NCBI GenBank assembly: GCA_964471225.1
Contig: CAYYEZ010000035.1
Span: 40,640-104,639, forward strand
From: JAGVJT01 sp964471225
GTDB lineage: Bacteria > Pseudomonadota > Gammaproteobacteria > Legionellales > Legionellaceae
DNA: 64,000 nucleotides
Reading direction: 5' to 3'
Shown here: in pieces, positions 9,518-18,631 of the stretch
How positions within the stretch are numbered: position 1 is the first letter of the stretch
Layout of the letters: each line of letters begins with the position of its first letter
The notes under the pieces: generated by a model
What the model was told of the DNA's origin: nothing
The model's database searches: none
Seen by the model: the letters and a program-made list of their open reading frames with translations, nothing else
Position numbers and translations under genes: made by a program

Positions 9518-10456
9518 ATGAATATTTGTATCATTGTTGAGCATGACAATCAGCATATGCACGCCTCTTTTCCTCATGTACTGACTGCAGCACAGATGCT
9601 GGGCTCCGTCGAGATCATTTGTTGTGTAATTGGCTATCAGTGCCATTCTGTAGCTGAACAGGTTGCGGCATTTAAGGGGGTCTCCCGCGTAATTTGTGCT
9701 GATAATGTTTGTTACGAGCATCATCTCGCTGAAAATACGGGCGCTTTAATTCGAGAAATTGCAGAAGAGTATGATTATTTTTTAATGGCAGGAACTACTT
9801 TTGGCAAAGACTTGCTCCCAAGAGTTGCTGGATTATTAGATGTGGGATTAGTATCTGATGTGACAAAAATTGTGACACCAGATACTTTCGAGCGACCAAT
9901 TTATGCGGGAAATGCTATTGAAACTGTCCGTATTTTGGATGAAAAAAAATTATTAACGCTTCGTCAAACTGCTTTTCAAGCGACAACAGCACAGCAACCA
10001 CCGGTGGTTGTGGAGGAACTTGCTTTGCTGATTCCTTCAGAAAAAACATGCTTTGTGAGTCAACAGCGAACGCATTCGGAGAGACCCGAGCTCACCCATG
10101 CTAAACGTATTGTTTCTGGCGGACGAGCTTTACAAAGTGCTGAAAAATTTAAATTGATAGAGATGTTAGCCGATACTTTAGGGGCTGCTCTTGGCGCCTC
10201 GAGGGCGGCTGTAGATGCAGGATTTATTTCAAATGACGCTCAAGTTGGTCAAACTGGTAAAATTGTTGCGCCAGAGCTCTATATTGCTGTAGGTATTTCT
10301 GGAGCGATACAGCATCTTGCTGGTATGAAAGATTCGAAAGTGATTGTTGCGATTAATAAAGATCCTGATGCACCGATTTTTCAAGTTGCGGATTATGGTT
10401 TGATCGGAGATTTGTTTGTTTTAGTCCCGCAGTTAATTGAACAATTAAAAAAATAG
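9518..10456 (+). CDS. etfA: Electron transfer flavoprotein alpha subunit
   Basis: A 312-residue ETF alpha chain. The N-terminal domain resembles EtfB and the C-terminal FAD domain carries the motifs RIVSGGRALQS, GASRAAVDAGF, QVGQTGKIVAPELYIAVGIS and GAIQHLAGMKDSKVIVAINK. It starts after a strong GAGGAGA Shine-Dalgarno, 15 bp downstream of etfB, and ald follows 11 bp later. The three genes are therefore probably one transcript. Confidence 0.95.
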   Translation: MNICIIVEHDNQHMHASFPHVLTAAQMLGSVEIICCVIGYQCHSVAEQVAAFKGVSRVICADNVCYEHHLAENTGALIREIAEEYDYFLMAGTTFGKDLLPRVAGLLDVGLVSDVTKIVTPDTFERPIYAGNAIETVRILDEKKLLTLRQTAFQATTAQQPPVVVEELALLIPSEKTCFVSQQRTHSERPELTHAKRIVSGGRALQSAEKFKLIEMLADTLGAALGASRAAVDAGFISNDAQVGQTGKIVAPELYIAVGISGAIQHLAGMKDSKVIVAINKDPDAPIFQVADYGLIGDLFVLVPQLIEQLKK

Positions 10457-10467
10457 GAGTCAGTATA

Positions 10468-11583
10468 ATGTTAGTTGGTGTGCCTAAGGAAATAAAGTCA
10501 CATGAAAATCGAGTAGGACTTGTACCAGCCAGTGTGCGTGAAATTATTCATGCTGGAAGTCAGGTACTTGTTGAAAAAAATGCTGGCTTAGGGATTTCGA
10601 TTACAGATGAAGAGTATATTGCAGCTGGTGCTAAAATTGTTGACTCAGCCGAAGAAGTGTTCGCCAGAGCTGATTTAATTGTTAAAGTAAAAGAGCCTCA
10701 ACCGATTGAGTGCCGAAGATTGCGTGAAGGACAAACACTATTTACTTATCTTCATTTAGCCCCAGATCCTCAACAAGCGCGTTTGCTTAAAGAATCAGGT
10801 GTCACGGCGATAGCTTATGAGACTGTTACGCAACCCGGAGGCGGTTTACCTTTACTGACACCCATGTCGCAAGTGGCTGGGCGAATGTCTATTCAAGCTG
10901 GTGCTCACTGTCTTGAGATGGCTCAAGGAGGAAGTGGTGTATTGCTAGGTGGCGTGCCAGGTGTTCTTCCTGGTAAGGTTGTTGTGATTGGTGGTGGGGT
11001 TGTCGGAATAAATGCTGCCAGAATGGCAATGGGACTCGGGGCCGAAGTTGTTGTATTGGATAAATCTTTGACACGATTACAAGAGCTTGATGCTCAATAT
11101 GGACTGATGCTAAACACTGTTTACGCTACGGTTGAAGCAATTGAGCAACATGTGGTCTCAGCTGATTTGGTGATTGGTGCCGTATTAGTTCCTGGGGCTG
11201 CGGCACCTAAACTCGTTTCACGCGAGCTACTGCGAGAAATGCGTCCTGGTTCAGTTTTAGTTGATGTTGCGATCGATCAAGGGGGATGTTTTGCAACAAG
11301 CCATCCAACAACACACCAAGAGCCAACGTATGTAGTCGATGATATTGTGCATTACTGTGTTGCAAACATGCCAGGTGCTGTGCCTAGGACATCGACTTTT
11401 GCACTGAATAATGCCACGTTACCGTTTGTATTGAGTTTGGTGACTAAGGGGCCCAAATTAGCATTGCTGTCAGATCCACATTTCCTCAATGGTTTAAATG
11501 TTCATCAAGGTAATGTGACTTATGAGGCTGTGTCATCAGCTTTAGGTTTTGATTACGTCGAGCCTAGAGAAGCATTAAACTAA
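10468..11583 (+). CDS. ald: Alanine dehydrogenase
   Basis: A 371-residue NAD-dependent alanine dehydrogenase (L-alanine to pyruvate plus ammonia). It begins MLVGVPKEIKSHENRVGL, typical of the Ald/PNT family. The Rossmann motif VVIGGGVVGINAARMAMGLG lies near residue 170, and DVAIDQGG and CVANMPGAVPRTSTFALNNA are conserved active-site segments. The length fits Ald rather than the transhydrogenase alpha chain. Linkage to etfBA suggests amino-acid catabolism feeding the respiratory chain, which is an inference. The operon ends at paired hairpins. Confidence 0.95.
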   Translation: MLVGVPKEIKSHENRVGLVPASVREIIHAGSQVLVEKNAGLGISITDEEYIAAGAKIVDSAEEVFARADLIVKVKEPQPIECRRLREGQTLFTYLHLAPDPQQARLLKESGVTAIAYETVTQPGGGLPLLTPMSQVAGRMSIQAGAHCLEMAQGGSGVLLGGVPGVLPGKVVVIGGGVVGINAARMAMGLGAEVVVLDKSLTRLQELDAQYGLMLNTVYATVEAIEQHVVSADLVIGAVLVPGAAAPKLVSRELLREMRPGSVLVDVAIDQGGCFATSHPTTHQEPTYVVDDIVHYCVANMPGAVPRTSTFALNNATLPFVLSLVTKGPKLALLSDPHFLNGLNVHQGNVTYEAVSSALGFDYVEPREALN

Positions 11584-11588
11584 GTTTT

Positions 11589-11656
11589 AAGTGCACCTAT
11601 GCCCAATTTTTGGGGTATAAGTGCACTTCCTAACATGTCTACTGTCATGTTAGGAA
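11589..11656 (+). terminator. Two abutting hairpins downstream of ald
   Basis: First stem: 11589-11604 with 11613-11628, about 16 bp with one mismatch and one G-U pair, containing the self-complementary GTGCAC on both arms. Second stem: TTCCTAACATG at 11627-11637 with CATGTTAGGAA at 11646-11656, 11 bp perfect with an 8-nt loop. They share two bases, so they may compete. No clean U-tract follows the second one. Either a terminator or a small mobile/regulatory palindrome. Confidence 0.6.
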
Positions 11657-11674
11657 GACACGACATTTTATTCA

Positions 11675-11703
11675 TTGACTTGACAAAACTAAATAAATAA
11701 AAT
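11675..11703 (+). promoter_or_regulatory. Sigma70-type promoter for the 413-residue orphan
   Basis: TTGACT at 11675-11680, a 17-bp spacer, then TAAAAT at 11698-11703, about 65 bp ahead of the ATG at 11769. Confidence 0.5.
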
Positions 11704-11768
11704 CCCCAGAGTGAACGATTTTAACTCTTTATTTTCAAAAGAATAACACGCTTTTATAGGGTGAACAT

Positions 11769-13010
11769 ATGTATCAAAAAACAGAACAAAACATTGAGAA
11801 AAGCCGATCTTTTGTTGAACCAGAAGCAGGGGAAAGACCAAGCACGCCTGTATTTGAGGATCGAGTCGAAAAAACACCCGATAGCAGTCCGTTTTTAGCT
11901 AAAGCCCCAGCAGGATATGATAAAATCTATCATCTTACTAAAGGCAAAGACATCAGTATCGTGGCTTATTCACCCGATGGGGGGAAGATAGTGCGAAGAA
12001 AGCATGAAGGGCAGGCTCACCCTCGCGTGAAAATTCAAAACCGTACTTATACAGGCTCGCCTCGTAAAAAACCGGAACATGAAGTGCATGCTATCGTAAC
12101 AGAGCTGGTAGGTATAAAAAGAAGATTTGAGACAGATTGTTCTTTTATTAAGTCTCGCTCAGTGATTGAGGCGAGTCATTTTCATTATGCTAAAAAAGAG
12201 TTGGAAAACGTACTCGATCGGATTCTCAAGGTTTATTTAGCATGTGAGAGTCGCGCGGATCGTGAATGCTATCTGGCAAGTTTAAATAGGCATATTGTTG
12301 CTAAAGATTTTTTTAATCCATTCCAACTCAAGTCTCTTTATAATGGGGGTGAGGAAGGTCGTTTTTCGCACGAGCCATCCTTGTCTGAGGTCGAGCAAGC
12401 AATCTCTGAGAGAGACATCAAAAGCATTCTTATTGATCAACTTTTTCGTCTTAAACAAGAGGCAGATACAGACTATTGTTTTTTTGTTAAGCACCAATCA
12501 AATTTCGATTTTTACTCGGACGAGTTTGAGAAAAAAGCAAAGAATACATATGACTTTGCAATATCTACAATGAAAAAAATAGCAGAATTTTGCAGATATT
12601 TTAGCGAACAAGAGAGCTTAGCCTTTTTGGATGAGTTAAATACTTTCTATATTGACAAGCAAGAGTTCTATCATCCAGACGCACTAAGCTCTGTATATCT
12701 TGATAACTGCTCTAATTATGATATTGACAAAGCTGACAGTGGTTGCTATCAAAGATTTTCTCTGATTGATTTACAATCTTTCTCGAGCCATAGGATGAGA
12801 AAAACGTTCTGTTTTGCATCAATCACAAAGACAGTTCAAGAAACAGTTAAAGAAACCTTTGAAGAAACGGAGACTTTTGATCCGCAAGGTCATTTGCTGA
12901 CTCGTACAAGAAAAAGGACAATAGAAAGTGGCTTTTTCTCAACATCTTCTTCTAAAAAAGTGTGTCCAGAACATGAAAGCAATACTCAGTCTAGGCTTGA
13001 TTTTAGATGA
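11769..13010 (+). CDS. Orphan 413-residue protein, effector-like
   Basis: I do not recognise this protein. It is hydrophilic with no signal peptide or membrane segment. The N-terminal 100 residues are rich in Pro, Lys and Arg and look disordered; the central part (about 110-320) is helical and charged; the tail has a Thr/Glu-rich stretch (TVQETVKETFEETETF) and a basic segment (RTRKRT). A GGGTGA Shine-Dalgarno and a plausible promoter precede it. Its own promoter, the absence of familiar domains and the low-complexity ends fit the type IV effector pattern of Legionellales, but nothing in the sequence proves secretion. Confidence 0.7.
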   Translation: MYQKTEQNIEKSRSFVEPEAGERPSTPVFEDRVEKTPDSSPFLAKAPAGYDKIYHLTKGKDISIVAYSPDGGKIVRRKHEGQAHPRVKIQNRTYTGSPRKKPEHEVHAIVTELVGIKRRFETDCSFIKSRSVIEASHFHYAKKELENVLDRILKVYLACESRADRECYLASLNRHIVAKDFFNPFQLKSLYNGGEEGRFSHEPSLSEVEQAISERDIKSILIDQLFRLKQEADTDYCFFVKHQSNFDFYSDEFEKKAKNTYDFAISTMKKIAEFCRYFSEQESLAFLDELNTFYIDKQEFYHPDALSSVYLDNCSNYDIDKADSGCYQRFSLIDLQSFSSHRMRKTFCFASITKTVQETVKETFEETETFDPQGHLLTRTRKRTIESGFFSTSSSKKVCPEHESNTQSRLDFR

Positions 13011-13041
13011 TAATATAACTCCATAGGGATAAGGAGGCAGG

Positions 13042-13512
13042 GTGTATCAGTGGCTGCGAAAAGTAGAGACGTTTTGGCGTTTACCGATAAAACGGAAGTT
13101 TTTCTTTTTATTGAATTACATGTTGTGTGGTGTGGCTAAGACCTTGATTATTCTTCTTCCTTATCGTGTTTTATCGCGCTATTTCGGATATTCACATCGA
13201 ATGACCGTTGCGTCAACATTACCGACAATGAAGCAACGTCAACGCGCATATGCTTTGGGACGCGCTGTTCGTTTAGCAGCTCGTCACACACCTTGGGATT
13301 CCAGTTGTTTAACGCAGGCTCTCGTTGCTAAGTTTTGGTGTGACCGTTGGGGTATCCCTTATTTTTTGTTCATAGGACTGCAAAAAAACAGCGCGAAGCC
13401 TTTAGGAAAAGAGGCTCATGCTTGGTTAACGACAGGTCCTGTTGCGGTGACAGGAGGATATTGCTTTGAATCGCATCATGTGATTAGTAGTTTTTCAAGT
13501 ATTAAGGCTTAG
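13042..13512 (+). CDS. Stand-alone lasso-peptide B2-type (McjB C-terminal) transglutaminase-fold protein
   Basis: A 156-residue protein with the PF13471-type core of lasso-peptide leader proteases. The Cys is in SSCLTQALVAKFW (about C92) and the His in KEAHAWL (about H133), in the usual W-D-S-x-C-L...G-I-P-y-x-l-x-I-G...A-H-A-W order. The usual third-triad Asp after VAVTGG is not obvious. The N-terminal half, with LPYRVLSRYFG and a short hydrophobic stretch, also matches B2 proteins. It starts at GTG, preceded by a perfect AAGGAGG at 13031-13037. No B1 or cyclase gene is adjacent; a lasso-leader-like small gene lies at 60.8 kb. Confidence 0.75.
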   Translation: MYQWLRKVETFWRLPIKRKFFFLLNYMLCGVAKTLIILLPYRVLSRYFGYSHRMTVASTLPTMKQRQRAYALGRAVRLAARHTPWDSSCLTQALVAKFWCDRWGIPYFLFIGLQKNSAKPLGKEAHAWLTTGPVAVTGGYCFESHHVISSFSSIKA

Positions 13513-13595
13513 TTACATGATGTTGACTCTTGTAATCAATTGTCAACACACCCTAGTTATGAGAAAATCGTTTTTTTATTTTGGATTGAATCGTT

Positions 13596-14576
13596 ATGAT
13601 GAAGTATGTTGTGTCTGCATTATATAAGTTTGTTCTACTCGAAGATTTCGAATCTTATCGACAACCTTTGCTAGATATCATGCAGGCTCATCAAATTCGT
13701 GGAACATTGTTGCTGGCGAGAGAAGGTATTAACGGTACTGTTGCTGGCACAAAAGAGGCTATCGATGCTCTTTATGTTTGGTTTTCACAACACCCTGCTT
13801 TTGAACATATCCCACACAAAGAATCTTTTACGGATGTTTTGCCTTTCAATCGTACAAAAGTAAAATTGAAAAAAGAAATTGTCACCATGGGTGTCGAAGA
13901 TGTCGATCCTCGAAAAATCGTTGGTACTTATGTGAAGCCTCGGGAATGGAATGCACTTATTCAAGATGAGTCTGTGGCGGTGATTGATACACGGAACAAT
14001 TATGAAGTCGAGATTGGTTCGTTTAAAGGTGCCGTGAATCCCAAAACAGAAACTTTCAGAGAATTTCCACAGTATGTCAAAGAGCATCTTGATCCTAAGA
14101 AGCATAAGAAAGTTGCCATGTTTTGCACGGGTGGTATTCGCTGCGAAAAATCAACCGCTTATCTTAAGCAGCTTGGCTTTGAAGAGGTTTATCATCTCGA
14201 GGGTGGTATTCTTAAGTATCTTGAGGAGGTTCCTGAAAATGAATCTCTCTGGGAGGGTGAGTGTTTTGTATTCGATGAGCGGGTGGCCGTGAATCACCAA
14301 TTGGAAAAAGGGCGTTATGATCAATGCCATGCTTGCCGATTTCCTATTACAGAAGAAGACAAAAAAAGCGACGCCTATGTGCAGGGTGTGAGCTGCCCGC
14401 GCTGTGTGGATAGACCCAAAGCTCAGCAGTTGCGCTACCTGGAGAGAGAAAGACAGCATCAACTCGCTAAAAAACGTGGTGAGTCTCATATTGGTGGAGA
14501 AGTTGCTCATACGATTATAGAAAGACGTATGCTAAAGAAGCAAAAAAAACAAGAAAGTCGAGCTCAGTCGATGTAG
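13596..14576 (+). CDS. trhO: tRNA uridine(34) hydroxylase TrhO (rhodanese-related)
   Basis: A 326-residue member of the YceA/TrhO family, which hydroxylates U34 in tRNA (ho5U, precursor of cmo5U) with O2. The N-terminal acylphosphatase-like part contains LLAREGINGTVAGTKEAID. The rhodanese domain carries the active cysteine in MFCTGGIRCEKSTAYL. The C-terminal part has a CHACRFPI...CPRC cysteine cluster that is common in the family. The ORF begins ATGATG; the second ATG at 13599 is equally possible. Confidence 0.92.
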   Translation: MMKYVVSALYKFVLLEDFESYRQPLLDIMQAHQIRGTLLLAREGINGTVAGTKEAIDALYVWFSQHPAFEHIPHKESFTDVLPFNRTKVKLKKEIVTMGVEDVDPRKIVGTYVKPREWNALIQDESVAVIDTRNNYEVEIGSFKGAVNPKTETFREFPQYVKEHLDPKKHKKVAMFCTGGIRCEKSTAYLKQLGFEEVYHLEGGILKYLEEVPENESLWEGECFVFDERVAVNHQLEKGRYDQCHACRFPITEEDKKSDAYVQGVSCPRCVDRPKAQQLRYLERERQHQLAKKRGESHIGGEVAHTIIERRMLKKQKKQESRAQSM

Positions 14577-14586
14577 GAATTGTTTT

Positions 14587-14994
14587 ATGAAAAGAAAAGG
14601 ATTTTCACTCATAGAATTAATGATTGTCGTTGCCATCATTGCACTGTTGGCTTCGTTTGCTATTCCTACTTATCAAACTTACATGATGAAAGCGCGAGTC
14701 AGTGAAGGACTGCATCTGGCTGAGGTTGCGAAGCTTGCTGTTGCCGATCATGTTCTTACGACGCATCGCTTACCTGATACACAACGGGAAACAAATTATT
14801 CGCCTTTATCGCCCACAGAGAATGTGCGTGAAATTACAATCAGCCAAGGAGGCAAAATTACAATTTTATATTCGGAAAAAATTCAATCAGGGACATTAAT
14901 ACTCACTCCCATGTTACAAACTGGGGGAGATTTAACATGGACTTGCCATGTTGGCACACTGGATAAACAGTATGCTCCATCTGCTTGTCACTGA
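14587..14994 (+). CDS. Type IV pilin (PilA/PilE-like)
   Basis: A 135-residue prepilin. The short basic leader MKRKG is followed by FSLIELMIVVAIIALLASFA, giving the PilD cleavage site G-F and the conserved Glu at +5. The C-terminal Cys pair (about 117 and 133) fits the D-region disulfide of type IVa pilins. AGGA lies 8 nt before the start. It sits directly upstream of the NfrA/NfrB-like pair, not near other pilus assembly genes. It could therefore be a minor pilin or pseudopilin used by the neighbouring glycan export system rather than the major pilin. Confidence 0.85.
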   Translation: MKRKGFSLIELMIVVAIIALLASFAIPTYQTYMMKARVSEGLHLAEVAKLAVADHVLTTHRLPDTQRETNYSPLSPTENVREITISQGGKITILYSEKIQSGTLILTPMLQTGGDLTWTCHVGTLDKQYAPSACH

Positions 14995-15009
14995 CGATAT
15001 GTTAATACT

Positions 15010-16695
15010 ATGCTAAAGCGACTTTTTCTTAAACTGCTCGTTTTCATTATTTTCACAGTTGTTATTCTCGCTATCTTTGCAGTGCATCAATCCTCAAATT
15101 TTCGTCGCGATCCTGAGGTACTGATGAACAAATATTATCATTATAAACTAAAAGATCCCGAGGCTGCGCGAAAAGCATTGGAAATTATCTTAACACAAGA
15201 CCGTAACGATATTCCCGCAATGATCGAGCTTTCTCAATGGTTATTAGAAAAACAAAATTACCACGAAGCGATTGCTCTCTTAGAACGAATTCATCAACGT
15301 ATTCCGGGAATGAGTGTTTATACTTACCAACTTGCTTATGCTTATTATCAAGAAGGACGCTGGAGAAAAGCGAAAGCGTTATTCCAAGAAGCGATGCTTA
15401 ATGAACCACTTTATTTTTGGCGGGAAAAAGCTCGATTAGGCATCGATGCGATGTCGTCATATGTGCCTTTTTATCAAGATGAGGCCAACATCAATGGTCT
15501 TTCTTCAGTGGCACAATCATCGACAACTGCGCCCGAAATTAAATCTATCCAACGCCCTGATAAAACCCCTCCGCGCCTCAACGCAATCCGCGGATTAGAT
15601 AAATTTTATGCTTTGCGTCACGCCAATAAAAAACGTGCATTCTATGAAATACAGTATTATTTACAACAACATCCCATGGATACAACAGCCCTTAAAGAGG
15701 CTGCTTTTTTAGCGATTGAACTACACCAAAAAGCGCTTGCTATTGATTATTTAACACGTGCTTATGCAATAACCCACGACTCACAACTAGCGATGCAGTT
15801 AGCTTATTTATATAACGAATCTCAACAAAACAAAATCGCATATCGTTACTTTCAATGGGCAACTTACCCACCAACGACTCGAGCAACTGAGTTAACTGCA
15901 GAAAATGCAATGACAACACTCCGTGGACAACAAACAAAACTGCTGGCGCCACCTTATTTTGGTGAGTTTTTTGCGATGCCTTTTACTCAAACACGATTTG
16001 GATTGACGGTCACACAATTCATTGAGCGCTTGGGCGTTGAGCAAAGTAATGCTTGGCGTACTAGAGAATATATTTTTTCACAAACAACTGATGATAATCA
16101 ATCTAAAGCTGCCAGGCTGGGGCAGATTTCACAAATTTTTGAAGATGATGTGCAAATTATTGGTGTCGGGGCTCAAATGTCACCGCTCAAAAACGTTCCT
16201 TTATTTCTATATGGAGAAATGGGCGCCGCTTATGATTTAGTTTATCGCGATAGGCCGCGTTGGCGAAGCGATTTTCGTGGTGGATATATGTACTATCAAG
16301 AGGCTGGAAAACCCCATGCATATTATACAGAGCCTCGATGGAGCTTGGATTATTATAGTCTGTATTACAACGACCTTACTTATTTTTCACGCTATCAAAA
16401 TAATGTAATTGGTGTGGCAAAATCACATCAAGGCATTCATTTGTTGCAGTATAAGAGTAGTGTCGTTAATCTTTATGCACGGGGTATTGTGGTATATGAC
16501 GTTCAGCGGTTATTTTATAACAACTACGCCGAGATTGGCCCTGGAATCGGCTTTATACCTTCTAATCGCTATAATCTTGAAGTACGTTATGACTTGATTC
16601 GAGGCGCTTATCTGCCGGCGGGAGCGGTGCCAAATCCTTATGGTAAATATTATAACAACCAACTCTTACAACTCTTACTTTATGTGAAAATATGA
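15010..16695 (+). CDS. NfrA-like outer-membrane protein with N-terminal TPR repeats
   Basis: A 561-residue protein. A hydrophobic N-terminal segment (residues 8-26, LKLLVFIIFTVVILAIFAVH) is a signal anchor or uncleaved signal. Tetratricopeptide repeats follow from about 45 to 150 and again near 200-280 (DPEAARKALEIIL, NYHEAIALLERI). From about residue 310 the sequence alternates aromatic and polar residues and ends in LLQLLLYVKI, as expected for an outer-membrane beta barrel like the NfrA C-terminal domain. E. coli NfrA is nearly 1000 residues, so this is a short form. The stop overlaps the start of the NfrB-like gene (ATGA), arguing for one functional unit. Confidence 0.65.
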   Translation: MLKRLFLKLLVFIIFTVVILAIFAVHQSSNFRRDPEVLMNKYYHYKLKDPEAARKALEIILTQDRNDIPAMIELSQWLLEKQNYHEAIALLERIHQRIPGMSVYTYQLAYAYYQEGRWRKAKALFQEAMLNEPLYFWREKARLGIDAMSSYVPFYQDEANINGLSSVAQSSTTAPEIKSIQRPDKTPPRLNAIRGLDKFYALRHANKKRAFYEIQYYLQQHPMDTTALKEAAFLAIELHQKALAIDYLTRAYAITHDSQLAMQLAYLYNESQQNKIAYRYFQWATYPPTTRATELTAENAMTTLRGQQTKLLAPPYFGEFFAMPFTQTRFGLTVTQFIERLGVEQSNAWRTREYIFSQTTDDNQSKAARLGQISQIFEDDVQIIGVGAQMSPLKNVPLFLYGEMGAAYDLVYRDRPRWRSDFRGGYMYYQEAGKPHAYYTEPRWSLDYYSLYYNDLTYFSRYQNNVIGVAKSHQGIHLLQYKSSVVNLYARGIVVYDVQRLFYNNYAEIGPGIGFIPSNRYNLEVRYDLIRGAYLPAGAVPNPYGKYYNNQLLQLLLYVKI

Positions 16696-18575
16696 ACTGG
16701 CAAGAAGCAATTATATCTCTGTATTTTCTAATGTGGTATTTTCTTGTTCTCTTGTCTGTCTTATTTATTTGCTCAGGATTGGATGACTTATTTATTGATT
16801 GTAATTATTGGATTAGAGCGGTTCGACGTCGTATCAAAGCTCGCCACTACCCACCTTTAACTTATGAAAAACTTGCAGACAAGCCCGAGCAATATATCGC
16901 TATTCTTGTTCCTTGTTGGCATGAAGCAGGTGTGATTGGCACTATGCTTGAGCATAATGCTTACTCGATTGATTATCAAAACTATCGATTTTTTGTCGGT
17001 GTCTACCCAAATGATCCTCTCACAATCAAAGAGGTTCAAAATGTGTCGGATAAACACGATGAAGTGCAAGTTGTCATTAATGAAAAACCAGGACCCTCAA
17101 CTAAGGCTGAAAATTTAAATCAAATTTATCTTGGTATGTGTGCGTATGAAAAAGTGCACAATATTAAATTTGATATGATTGTGTTCCATGATTCAGAGGA
17201 CATTATTCATCCTTTATCTTTGAAGCTTTATAATTATCTAATGCCTCAAAAGGATATGATTCAGATTCCTGTTTTCCCTCTTCCTGTTCCTTATTGGAAG
17301 TTTACGCATTGGCTTTATGCTGATGAGTTTGCAGAAAATCATACAAAAAATATTGTTGTACGAGAAGCGATGGGGATGCACGTTCCCTCGGCGGGGGTAG
17401 GCACCGCTCTTTCACGACATGCAATTGAGCTAATTTGTGAAAATCAGCTTCAAGGCCCATTTTCTACAGATACCTTGACAGAAGATTACAGGACATCTCT
17501 TGCCATTCGCTTACTGAATCTAAAACAAATTTTTGTAACCCAAGGTGTGTTAAGAATGCAGTGGCAACCTCGCGGCTGGTTTAGAAAAGGATATGTTCAG
17601 AAAGTACGCAAAGAATATATTGCGACACGCGCCTTATTTCCGATGGAGTATACAAAATCAGTACGCCAAAAAGCACGCTGGATTATTGGTATTGTTTTTC
17701 AGGAGTGGGAGCATAACCCATGGCCAGAGGCATGGCGTGTGCGTTACTCAGTTTCGCATGATAGAAAAGGTTTTATGAGTCATTTTATTAATGGATTCGG
17801 TTATTTTGTATTTGGATTTTGGATTGTTTACACATGGTGTACACAATACAATCCAATCTATCCTTCTTTATCCGAGCAATTCAATCTTCATCCTTGGGTA
17901 TGGTGGCTTATTGGGATGGTGACGTTTATTATGTTCGAGCGAATGTTGCAAAGAGTGATTGCAGTTAGGCGAATTTATAGTTGGCTACCAGCAATTCTCT
18001 CTATTCCTCGCACATTTTATGGTAATCTGCTTAATCTAAATGCGGTATTACGCGCCTATAGTCTTTTTTTCGCCAAACAAGTGAGTAAATCTACGACTTC
18101 TGCATCACCTGTGTGGGATAAAACCGATCATATTTTTCCGGGGTCTCATATTTTAACTCCTTATCGTCGAAGACTGGGAGACTTACTGATTGAAGCGAAG
18201 AAAATTACTCCTTCGCAATTAGATATGGCGATTGCCAAACAACAACAATCTGGTGAGAGAATAGGTCATATTTTGTGTGACATGAAAATACTTACACAAA
18301 GCGAACTTATTCGTTGGTTAGGTCGACAGTATGATCTACAATGTTTTCCAAAGAGCGTTGTAGATCTTGCTTTAGAGCAGTATGAGCCAATTGTGTCTCC
18401 CAAAATGCTCAAATGGCTGAAACAATATGATGTAAAGCTTTTATTTATTGACCCTGTGCGAAAAATAATGAAATTAGGTATAGAAGATCCAACAAATGAG
18501 TTATTAATCGAAAAAGTAATGAGTTATATCGCGCCTTTTAAGGCACAATTCATGCTGATCGATCCTTACAGATAA
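16692..18575 (+). CDS. NfrB-like membrane glycosyltransferase with MshEN c-di-GMP-binding domain
   Basis: A 627-residue protein. An N-terminal membrane helix (7-30) is followed by a GT2 domain with ILVPCWHEAGVIG, the HDSED metal site, TLTEDYRTSLAIRL (TED motif) and RQKARW (QxxRW-like). Two or three further membrane segments lie between about 365 and 470. From about 490 the sequence RRLGDLLIEAKKIT...LDMAIAKQQ...GERIGHILCDMKILTQSEL has the doubled RLGxxL pattern of MshEN/GspE-N domains that bind c-di-GMP. This is the architecture of E. coli NfrB, which with NfrA makes and exports an envelope glycan and serves phage N4. Polymer and signal here are inferred. Confidence 0.8.
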   Translation: MNWQEAIISLYFLMWYFLVLLSVLFICSGLDDLFIDCNYWIRAVRRRIKARHYPPLTYEKLADKPEQYIAILVPCWHEAGVIGTMLEHNAYSIDYQNYRFFVGVYPNDPLTIKEVQNVSDKHDEVQVVINEKPGPSTKAENLNQIYLGMCAYEKVHNIKFDMIVFHDSEDIIHPLSLKLYNYLMPQKDMIQIPVFPLPVPYWKFTHWLYADEFAENHTKNIVVREAMGMHVPSAGVGTALSRHAIELICENQLQGPFSTDTLTEDYRTSLAIRLLNLKQIFVTQGVLRMQWQPRGWFRKGYVQKVRKEYIATRALFPMEYTKSVRQKARWIIGIVFQEWEHNPWPEAWRVRYSVSHDRKGFMSHFINGFGYFVFGFWIVYTWCTQYNPIYPSLSEQFNLHPWVWWLIGMVTFIMFERMLQRVIAVRRIYSWLPAILSIPRTFYGNLLNLNAVLRAYSLFFAKQVSKSTTSASPVWDKTDHIFPGSHILTPYRRRLGDLLIEAKKITPSQLDMAIAKQQQSGERIGHILCDMKILTQSELIRWLGRQYDLQCFPKSVVDLALEQYEPIVSPKMLKWLKQYDVKLLFIDPVRKIMKLGIEDPTNELLIEKVMSYIAPFKAQFMLIDPYR

Positions 18576-18631
18576 TATGGCCTTGTGTTAGAATGGCATT
18601 CCCATCAGAGGACAAATGAGATGATCACATC

